Shown here: positions 18,901 through 30,900 of the stretch, in pieces
How positions within the stretch are numbered: position 1 is the first letter of the stretch
How the letters are laid out: each line of letters starts with the position of its first letter
Assembly (NCBI GenBank): GCA_916610825.1
Contig: OU744447.1
Span: 36,263,024 to 36,327,023, forward strand
DNA from: Haliclystus octoradiatus
Lineage: Eukaryota > Cnidaria > Staurozoa > Stauromedusae > Haliclystidae
DNA length: 64,000 bases
Direction of reading: 5' to 3'
Made by a program: the position numbers and the translations under genes
Notes under the pieces: generated by a model
Told to the model about the DNA's origin: nothing
Database searches by the model: none
Seen by the model: the letters and a program-made list of their open reading frames with translations, nothing else

Positions 18901-21900
18901 CGAGGTTTTGCTTTTTTACAAAAAAGTTTTTTGAATTCATGATATTATTTTCGCGGGCATTGTTCAAATTAAGCCTGGGTTTAACAGAACGAAAATGGCG
19001 TCCATAAAATCGCGTGACTGGCATCTGTCTAACTGGAGCTGAGAGCGGCACATGAAAGAAGTCCCAACTCTTGAAAATAGATGGCTCTGCTGCACACAGA
19101 TGGCCGATGTATGGATGTGACTGTTATAACTGATTTGACTGTGCTTATTAAACATTTATAGAACAATAATAACTCATGCATGAAGAATTCCCTTTGTATA
19201 AAGACCACCTGTTCATAGTGGTTTGGTTACTCATAGAACGCCAATTTGACTGGAGGATTAACTCAGATGGCAGAGCGACCAAACTTCAGTAGGGAAATTC
19301 CCTCTCAATTACTATACCATCAACTTGACTGAATCCATGTCATAGACTTATTGTATCTTATTTACAGGGTCAACCTAAGATGGAGCATTCAATGCTAACT
19401 CACAAACCATCAAATGACAGGCAGGTCAGTACAGCGTCAGCACAATGTTAGTTCAATGTTAGTGCATCGTTGGTGCGATGCTCATTTCAAATTTATTTTG
19501 AGCAAGTAGATGAAACCTTGCATGAAAGCAAGTTTGAATTATGTTGGTTTTTATAGTTAAAATAACAAATACATGGATGCCATTGGTTTGTTTGCCCTCT
19601 TTTAAGTGCTTTTCTGCTGTGTGTGTGTGTGTGTTTGTGTGTGTAATTTTCTTTTACTTCGTAATTTTGTTGTAAATACAACCACATGAGCTTATATAAA
19701 GCTTGTTTGTGTGGAGACGAAAGACTGGACAGCAGTCACATTTACATACATCTAATTGAAATGAGCTTTTTATTACATCAAAGCTACATACAGATAAAAT
19801 ACAAATTTGTGAACCAACAAGGAATGGTACCGTGGTCTCTCGCATGGACTGCGGGCATTCTGCCACTGAACTACCAGCCCACAATAAGTTATTCAATATG
19901 TTTTTATGGAGAAAATGTGATGCTGTACTTTCCTCTATGAGTTGAAAGTTCATTAAAAAAACAAAAACAGATCAAGCAATGGAAACATATTTTGGATATA
20001 ATATAATTTTAATAGTACTTCTAGATTAACAGTTTTTCAATTCTACTACCTGCCTTCTGAATAGCTAAAACATAGTGTACTACAGTCGAACTCGGTTTAC
20101 ATCCCCCTTCTTTTAATGTCCCACAATGCTTAATATCCCCACATAAAAATGATTTTTAGTTTTAATTCTCCATACTTACTCTCATAATCGTACCTCATTT
20201 AATGTCCCACTTTTCATCTGTACCAAGAGAGGAGATATTAAGCAATTGTGACTCCAGCAATGAAAAATATCAAAAATGAAAGACATCACAAAGGCTACAA
20301 TTAATACAGTTGAAGCAGGCAACAGCTTTTTTTCGTTATGCAAAACGAGAAATAAAATAAAAAAATCAAAGCACATCTTAAATCATGGCTGGATAAAAAA
20401 ATGTAATGTAGACCTTGTCACCCTACCGAAGGCACCCGTACCACACTATTTCTAGATGAGTGGCTTTTTTTGCCGAGAGAAATGATTTTAAACGCTCTTT
20501 GTTGATCTCAGCCGCGACACTGCAGATCGATTTCAACAGATTTTATGGCAGACAGGTCTCGATTGTCAATGCGCAACGATGCGTCGCGGCTACTCACAAT
20601 GCAATTCCCTCTGGACCATTCCATCCGCCATCTAAGGGTACTCATGGTACTCATTTGATGTTTCAGATAAAGTCAAGGCTGAGTTGACCTTCGAAGGATT
20701 TGAACCACAGTCGATCAGATATGATCCGACCTGGAGTTCGGTTGCTCTGCCATCTGAGCTAATCCTCTCACGGCTGGATAACAGTGATTCTAATGATTGA
20801 GATGTAACTCGAACATCATCTTACTTGAGAAAACAGTGGAGAATAATACTACATACACTGACTTCACATTTATTTGTCTAGATTGAGATAATTTATATCA
20901 TTTTATGTAGCTCCTGTTTCATCATTGGGCAAGACCTGGTCGATGGTGGAAAGAACAACCTTTGGATTTAATCAGGTAATAACCAAGACAATATAACAGA
21001 ACCAAACATTTTCTAATTTGTCCTCAATTGATTTCGAGGTTATAATTCATGTTTTTATTTTTTTGTATTCTCAGGAAATATTTCGGAGAAAAAATTGGAT
21101 TATATTTCAGTTGGCTAGGTAAGTATATCCTGTAGATATTCTAGGTTAAAATACCCACCGCCAAGATTGACATGATCAGGCACAACCATTATATGACAAA
21201 AGGGGGTCCTAGATCCCGGGAACTTGAAGAAATTAAGAAGAACTTTTACAAAAAATCCACAAAGACAAAGAGGAAAAAAGAATGTATCAGAAAATCATCA
21301 GCCGCCTCATGCTTAATGTAAAATATTACTTTTGAAGTTCTTTTCCGACTGCTACTAAATAATGATGTGGAGTAAACCTATTATATGATATCTAGAATAT
21401 AAGTCATACATAATTACATAATGGACAGACCACAAATAATTTATTTACAAACAGAGACTACTATTGATATAGAGATCTATATATGGCCAATAATATATTT
21501 GTTGAGTTGAGTTGATAAGCAATAGTAGAACTGAGCTTAGAAATTTTCAATTCAGCTGTTGGCTAATATAATTTTAAAGCATTCCGAAAGCATACTATTA
21601 TGAACATTCAATGGTAGGCGTGGAAGTCAACTTTTGACTTTCTGCTGTAAACACCTTTATCATTGGTGATGTAGTGAAGGAGAAAGAAAATTCACAACCT
21701 ATTCGACTTGCGGCACTGCTTGTCATTGCCCAATTAAGATAAAAATTGACATACTTTTTATTGAGCTCATTCTGCAACTCTGTGTTATTACAGCAAGTTT
21801 TCTTTGTTGTACAACCCTAATGTAGACTGTTGGAATTCGCAGGTTTCGTACTTAAACGGTTTAGTTGACTTATGAAAATGGATTTTTCCCCAACAATATG

Positions 21901-24900
21901 ATTAATGTAGATTAAAACTGGATTGTTTGAATTGAAAATTGTTTATTTGTTTTTTGATATTTAGGTTTCTATACTGGTATGTTGTTTCCTGCTGCATTTC
22001 TCGGTCTGTTTACTCTTATTTATGGTATTGCAACAATTAATGATAACCAACAAATGTAAGTTTTTTATTTTATTTGTCAAAACGACAGTGACTGACACCA
22101 AAACAATGATAAAAGTGTGAAATGTCATGGCATTTTCACATTATAATATCCTAAATATGGATGTATTCATGGGTTTCAAACTTTTCATGGGGTTTATTCA
22201 ACATTTTTTACTTTTCCAAGGGGTTTTCAGAACACTTTCATGGGATTTCCATGTTTTTTGTGATGATGATATTTTTTTTACATATTTTTTTTTCTTGGCA
22301 TTACATCATACTATCCTAAATATGGATGTATTCATGGGTTTCAAACTTTTCATGGGGTTTATTCAACATTTTTTACTTTTCCAAGGGGTTTTCAGAACAC
22401 TTTCATCGGATTTCCATGTTTTTTGTGATGATGATATTTTTTTTACATATTTTTTTTTTCTTGGCATTACATCATAATATCCTAAATATGGATGTATTCA
22501 TGGGTTTCAAACTTTTCATGGGGTTTACTCAACATTTTTTTACTTTTCCAAGGGGTTTTCAGAACACTTTCATGGCATTTCCATGTTTTTTGTGATGATG
22601 ATATTTTTTTTACATATTTTTTTTTCTTGGCATTACATCATAATATCCTAAATATGGATGTGTTCATGGGTTTCAAACTTTTCATGGGGTTTATTCAACA
22701 TTTTTTACTTTTCCAAGGGGTTTTCAGGACACTTTCATGGGATTTCCATGTTTTTTGTGATGATGATATTTTTTTTACATATTTTTTTTTCTTGGCACTA
22801 CATCATAATATCCTAAATATGGATGTATTCATGGGTTCCAAACTTTTCATGGGGTTTATTCAACATTTTTTACTTTTCCAAGGGGTTTTCAGAACACTTT
22901 CATGGGATTTCCATGTTTTTTGTGATGATGATATTTTTTTTACATATTTTTTTTTCTTGGCATTACATCATACTATCCTAAATATGGATGTATTCATGGG
23001 TTTCAAACTTTTCATGGGGTTTATTCAACATTTTTTACTTTTCCAAGGGGTTTTCAGAACACTTTCATCGGATTTCCATGTTTTTTGTGATGATGATATT
23101 TTTTTTACATATTTTTTTTTTCTTGGCATTACATCATAATATCCTAAATATGGATGTATTCATGGGTTTCAAACTTTTCATGGGGTTTACTCAACATTTT
23201 TTTACTTTTCCAAGGGGTTTTCAGAACACTTTCATGGCATTTCCATGTTTTTTGTGATGATGATATTTTTTTTACATATTTTTTTTTCTTGGCATTACAT
23301 CATAATATCCTAAATATGGATGTGTTCATGGGTTTCAAACTTTTCATGGGGTTTATTCAACATTTTTTACTTTTCCAAGGGGTTTTCAGGACACTTTCAT
23401 GGGATTTCCATGTTTTTTGTGATGATGATATTTTTTTTACATATTTTTTTTTCTTGGCACTACATCATAATATCCTAAATATGGATGTATTCATGGGTTT
23501 CAAACTTTTCATGGGGTTTATTCAACATTTTTTACTTTTCCAAGGGGTTTTCAGGACACTTTCATGGGATTTCCATGTTTTTTGTGATGATGATATTTTT
23601 TTTACATATTTTTTTTTCTTGGCATTACATCATAATATCCTAAATATGGATGTATTCATGGGTTTCAAACTTTTCATGGGGTTTATTCAACATTTTTTAC
23701 TTTTCCAAGGGGTTTTCAGAACACTTTCATGGCATTTCCATGTTTTTTGTGATGATGATATTTTTTTTACATATTTTTTTTTCTTGGCATTACATCATAA
23801 TATCCTAAATATGGATGTATTCATGGGTTTCAAACTTTTCATGGGGTTTGTTCAACATTTTTTACTTTTCCAAGGGGTTTTCAGAACACTTTCATGGGAT
23901 TTCCATGTTTTTTGTGATGATGATATTTTTTTTACATATTTTTTTTTCTTGGCATTACATCATAATATCCTAAATATGGATGTATTCATGGGTTTCAAAC
24001 TTTTCATGGGGTTTATTCAACATTTTTTACTTTTCCAAGGGGTTTTCAGGACACTTTCATGGGATTTCCATGTTTTTTGTGATGATGATATTTTTTTTAC
24101 ATATTTTTTTTTCTTGGCATTACATCATAATATCCTAAATATGGATGTATTCATGGGTTTCAAACTTTTCATGGGGTTTATTCAACATTTTTTACTTTTC
24201 CAAGGGGTTTTCAGAACACTTTCATGGCATTTCCATGTTTTTTGTGATGATGATATTTTTTTTACATATTTTTTTTTCTTGGCATTACATCATAATATCC
24301 TAAATATGGATGTATTCATGGGTTTCAAACTTTTCATGGGGTTTATTCAACATTTTTTACTTTTCCAAGGGGTTTTCAGAACACTTTCATGGGATTTCCA
24401 TGTTTTTTGTGATGATGATATTTTTTTTACATATTTTTTTTTCTTGGCATTACATCATAATATCCTAAATATGGATGTATTCATGGGTTTCAAACTTTTC
24501 ATGGGGTTTATTCAACATTTTTTACTTTTCCAAGGGGTTTTCAGAACACTTTCATGGCATTTCCATGTTTTTTGTGATGATGATATTTTTTTTACATATT
24601 TTTTTTTCTTGGCATTACATCATAATATCCTAAATATGGATGTATTCATGGGTTTCAAACTTTTCATGGGGTTTACTCAACATTTTTTACTTTTCCAAGG
24701 GGTTTTCAGAACACTTTCATGGCATTTCCATGTTTTTTGTGATGATGATATTTTTTTTACATATTTTTTTTTCTTGGCATTACATCATAATATCCTAAAT
24801 ATGGATGTATTCATGGGTTTCAAAATTTTCATGGGGTTTACTCAACATTTTTTACTTTTCCAAGGGGTTTTCAGAACACTTTCATGGCATTTCCATGTTT

Positions 24901-27900
24901 TTTGTGATGATGATATTTTTTTTACATATTTTTTTTTTCTTGGCATTACATCATAATATCCTAAATATGGATGTATTCATGGGTTTCAAAATTTTCATGG
25001 GGTTTACTCAACATTTTTTACTTTTCCAAGGGGTTTTCAGAACACTTTCATGGCATTTCCATGTTTTTTGTGATGATGATATTTTTTTTACATATTTTTT
25101 TTTTCTTGGCATTACATCATAATATCCTAAATATGGATGTATTCATGGGTTTCAAACTTTTCATGGGGTTTACTCAACATTTTTTACTTTTCCAAGGGGT
25201 TTTCAGAACACTTTCATGGCATTTCCATGTTTTTTGTGATGATGATAATTTTTTACATTTTTTTTTTTTCACACTTTTGCATGGTTTTGATGTCAGTCAT
25301 AAAAGTGTCAGTCATAAATTTAGATGTCAGTCCATGCGTCACAGAACTGGAATGAGGCAAAATTACACATACCCTAACGTTCTAGACATGTTTTTGGTCT
25401 GTGTCATAGGCTGGCATCAATACAATGATAAAAGTGTGATATGTCATGGCATTTTCACATTATAATATTTCGAATATGGATGTATTCATGGGTTTCAACA
25501 TTTGGACATTAAAAATTGTGACCACTACAGACAGGTGGTCTTTATATACATGGTTGATTCAATAGACATTAAAAATTGTGACCACTATGGACAGGTAACC
25601 GCTGTATCGTTTGTATAAATACTGTCTGTAACTGTATGATACTTAGTTTGCTCTATCATTCCTAATTTCATTCGCTGTGTTTATGTTTTAGAAAAGACAT
25701 TTGTGAATCTGCTAAAGGAGCATATCCAATGTGTCCACGTTGTGATGAAAGATGTCCATTTTGGTCCCTCAACGATAGTTGTCTTTATGCAAAGGTACCG
25801 TAAGTTTTGAGCTGATCACAAACTTAGTTGATAACTACAGAGTAACCTGCTTAAGTGCAAGTCAAAATTCTCAATGGTTTTCATTGCATTTATCCAAATT
25901 TGCGGTTATCCGAAATTGTTTACCAAGGACTTGACTAGAAAATAGTTTATAGGGTTTCGAAGCTAGGTTGCAAATAAGCAGGAATTTCACTTATCTGAAT
26001 TGCACTGAAGCGGGTTACACTGTACTGTTGTCATTGATCAGGCATGAAAAATTTCTTTCAATCAGCAGAAATCTTTTTTTTCTATCTCCTCCAAAACAAA
26101 ACTTGAAACATTAATGTAGTTATTGTTTTGATACTAGGTTTTCAAGGGTTTTTCTCTCATTTAACTGAACTCTATTCTCATGCATGTACCCTATATTCGT
26201 ACTGAATTAATTTCAACGATGGATAAAAGTGACATTAAACTCATTAAAATGCTGTTGAGTAAAGAATGTAATTGCTAAGTTTTTTAGTCAGAATTCATGT
26301 TTAGTATTCAAATATGCTTATCCAGTGAACATTTGCATTGTATGTGTGGGAATTAGACCTGAATCTGAACACAAATCCAATCCGATTAAATGAGATTTTG
26401 GATTGACTTTCAGCTTTGGGATCGAATCAGGCATTGTTTTTTGTAGTTATCAGTGTTATTCAAATAACATATATTGCATAATTCGATCAAACTATGTTAT
26501 AGCTATACTGATTATTAAGGAATTACCATAACACAACTACATATTGTTAATCATCTTAGAACTATAACAGTCGAATTAAAACAACTTTTAAAAAATGCTC
26601 AAAATGCGGCAGAAAATGTTGGCTTTATTTTCTGATTCATGATACAAAGTTTTGGATTGGATCGGACCTATCTCAAAATTTGAATCGGATTCGGATTAAT
26701 TTATAGTCCTCCTTTATAATTTATCAAACAGTAATCAATCGTACAGTGAAACTTGTATATAACAGCAAGCAATAGGAGATTGATAAATTGACCACTATAA
26801 TTAAACAGGAAAAATACTATACATTTTACACGTTGCGAGCAGGGTCCAACTAATGTACAAGAATTCTGCGATCCAAGATCCGAAATTCAGAAGAAAATTG
26901 ATATTTGTATGATTTAGTGGTCAAATCTTAACAAAAAGTTAGAAGAAAGTGTTGCAATGCCTTTAGGGACTACTATAGACAGGTGGTCGTTGTATAGAGG
27001 TGATCGCTATACTATGTTGCACATACACATTTTTCGTTACACATTTCCTACATGGGCTCAATGGTTAATAGTGATACCAGACTGTTTCCTACCCGCATCT
27101 GTAGCAAAAGTCATTTCAATATTGGCTTTAAATTTAATGTAATCCATAATAATCATTTGTTAACACTTATTTTCAGCTATCGTATCTTCTCGACAATAAT
27201 TGTACAGTAGCATTCGCAGTCTTCATGTCAATATGGGGTATGTTTAATCAAGATAACTATAATTATGAATTCATTAAGTAATTATAATAAATTAAGTTTT
27301 CTCATTTTCAATAATTTCAAAAACATCATGATATTATTTTACCTTTGCGTAAATAATCCAACTGTATATTACATTATTAAACATTAAAGGAGCAAAAATG
27401 ACCGGCAGGCGCCACGCACTTAGGATCACGTGCATGTTTATTGTTTATAACACAATGTTCATTGTTGACATGAATTTATTACAAATTAGGCTTGCGTATA
27501 ACAATAGTTTCAAAGCGAGACGGTTGAATTACGCTAAGCATAAATTCAAATTGATCTCGCAGCGGTCGCCGGTCAATTTTGCCCCTTTAAATAATTTTAA
27601 TGAAAAACTGACGATTACACCCACTAACATCCTCTAGCCTCTTTCGTTGTTGTCCTCATTTACAGCCTTTTCCCATAATGTTTCAAACTTTAGGAGAGCA
27701 AATTTGAGTGGATTTTACTATTAAGCTACAGTAAAATCTGTATATAACAGCCAGCTATGAGAGATAGATAAAATGGCCATTATAAGCAAGTGTTCTTTTA
27801 TATATTCATCGTTGATTCAATAAATATTATTTTACTGAAAATATTATTTTAGACATCGCCACAGTGACTGCTATAGGCATTGGGCAGATGGCCACTGTAT

Positions 27901-27933
27901 AAAGGGTGACCATTATAACAGGTTTGACTGCAT

Positions 27934-27966
<33 letters not shown>

Positions 27967-30900
27967 TGCATTTTTATAGCGCCATTTCTTGATGAATCCA
28001 ATGGCGCTTTACAGGATTATATAGTAATAAAATTAAATAAAAGGTATATACAAAATAAAATACATAAGGTAAGTAAGTATAAGGTAAGATTCATTGTTAA
28101 ACATCTACAGCATAATAGAATGATAATTATGTTTTAATTTAATTTAAATTAAAATACTCTTTGAACAAATGCGTTTTTACTTCGCTTTTGAATTGTTCAA
28201 GTGATGTACAACAGCGAATTTCAAATGGGAGACCATTCCACAATAATGGCGCTACGTTGGAGAATGATCGACATCCGTAGGTCTTCAAGTGACATTTTGG
28301 TTGGACAAGTAGCATTTTATCTTTAGACCTCAAACTTCTAATTGGTATATGAGGAAGCAATAGTTCTGTCAAATAACTAGGTGCCATTCCGTACCATGCT
28401 TTATATGTGATGATTAAAATTTTGAATTTAATGCGCTGTTTTACAGGTAGCCAGTGAAGATCTTGTAGAATTGGTGTAATATGATCATATTTTCGTGTGA
28501 ATGTCAGTACACGTGCAGCAGAATTTTGAACGCATTGTATCTTATGTAAATTTTCTTTTGTAATTCCAGATAGTAATATATTGCAATGATCTATTCTTGA
28601 TGATATAAATGAGTGAATTAAAATTTCACAATGTTTAAATGAAATATATTTTCTTATCTTGGCTATATTGCGAAGATGATAGAATGCAGTTTTACAGATG
28701 GCTTTCACTTGTTTATCCATTGATAGTATATCATCAAACCAAACGCCAATGTTTTTAGCTGATGTTGAATTTGTGATGTCACTGTCTCCAATACTAATAG
28801 AGCTTAATGGCGGCAAGGGTCGATGACGAGCATGAAAGAGGAGAAATTCAGTCTTACTGCCATTCAGCAAAAGTTTGTTTGAAGTCATCCAAGAGTCAAC
28901 ATCATTAAGACATGCTTCAATGCGTGATTTAGAAATAATTGGTTCATTTTCTGCTTTTGGGTTGAAAGTTAGATAAATTTGTGTATCATCAGCATAAAAA
29001 TGAAAAGACATGCCATGCGATTTGATGATATCCGCAAGTGGTGAAGTGTACATAGAATACAATAATGGGCCTAACACTGACCCTTGAGGAACACCACAAC
29101 TAAGTTTACGAGAGGAGGAGACCTCATTTTCAATTTTAACAAACTGTGTTCTATTTGATAGATATGATGTTATCCATGATAGAGCTTTCCCACTAATTCC
29201 AAAATGTTTCTCCAGTCTATTAATTAAAATATTGTGGTCCACAGTATCAAATGCAGCTGACAAATCCAGTAAAACGAGTATGATACATTTATTATCATCG
29301 ATAGCACAAAGTAGATCATTATGAATTCTAGCGAGAGCAGTTTCAGTGCTATGACCTTTCTTGTATGCAGACTGGAAGGTCTCATGTGACTTCTCGTCAT
29401 CGAGGTGTTGATTTAATCTTACTGACACCACTTTCTCGATTGCTTTTGATATAAACTTCAAATTAGAAATTGGTCTAAAGTTTTTAAACACATCTTTGTC
29501 AAGGGAATTGTTTTTTATAAGAGGATCCAGAACAGCTTCTTTTAAATTTTCGGGAACTATTTCATTATCAAAAGAGAGGTTAATTATCTTCGAAATTACA
29601 GGTAAAAGAACAGGGAGACAAGTTTTCATCAGAGCACCAGGTATTGGATCCAAAATCGAGGATTTGGCACACATAGTGGTTAGGAGAGATAATAGCTCTT
29701 CAGGTGTTGCTGGTAAAAAAGTGTCAAGTTTTGCATGAAAACGAGGCTCTTCATTCGCTGTACATGTGCTAGCCTCTAATGAAAAGTTATTTCGTATGAT
29801 ACTTATTTTGTTATCAAAAAAGTCAACAAATTGTTCTGCAAGATTGACTGCACTTGTGTAATGAGGTAGTTTTTTATCTGATTTCAGATTTAGCATTTTA
29901 GATATGGTAGAAAACAGCACACGTTGATTATTTTTGTGCTCGTCAATTATGTCAGTATAAAATGTCATTCTTGATTCATGTATTACTTTGTTAACGATAT
30001 TACATTGGTCAACGTACATAGTTCTGTCTATGACTAGTCTGCTTTTTCTCCATCTGCGTTCTAATCTCCTGCGCTTTGACTTCTCAACTTTTATTGTTTC
30101 TGAATACCATGGTGCCTTTGGTCTAATAGTTATAGTTCGGCGTTTAACAGGTGCATAGCGATCTAGTAAGGAGTGTAAAGTTCTTTCATAACATTCAGCC
30201 AAGGATGATACATCACCGTGCCTATCAAGCTGCAACAATAGGGGAGAATTTTTGATATCATCAACAAGAAGAGTCTTATCAATAGACTTTATCTTTCGAT
30301 AAGTTATTTCTTTCCTTTCATATACTGGCTTGTCGAGACATGACGTCTCAAAGAACACAGCAGAGTGATCTGATAGTTGTGGATCAATTACATTAATGTT
30401 GTTTACTGTATCAGACGATCTTGTGATTATGAGATCAAGAATGTGTCCACTTTTGTGGGTTGATTTGTTTACATGCTGAACAAGGCCAAAAGCTTCCAGT
30501 ACTCCTTGGAATCGAATTGCGTTGATGTCACAAGGGTCATCTAGATGAAAATTGAAGTCTCCGACAATAATTAGTTGATTCGACGATGTTATTAGATGTT
30601 CTAAGAAGGAGCTGAATTCCTGTAAGAATAGAGAGATAGTGAGCTGGTTCATCTGGGACGGTGGTGGTCTATAAATAACTACCAAATTCAGACTTTTTGA
30701 CGCATTTCTAATTACGTAGTCAGCATATTCAAAAGAACAACACAAGAGATTGAGTGAACTATTCTTGAGCTTCAACTGCTTTTTGAAGAGCAATGCAATT
30801 CCACCACCTTTTGATGTTTCACGAGGTGTATGGAGCATACTATAGCCAGATGGGCATATATTGTTTATTATTATTTGATCAGCATTTGATCCATTTAGCC

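Noticed and set aside
19819..19881. Functional tRNA-Gly gene
   Set aside because: A-box side looks good, but the B box is mutated and the acceptor stem does not pair.
22127..25465. Series of long open frames (116-600 codons) over the tandem array
   Set aside because: They arise from a 165-bp period divisible by three, shift whenever a T-run changes by one base, and lie inside an intron flanked by good ANO7 exons.
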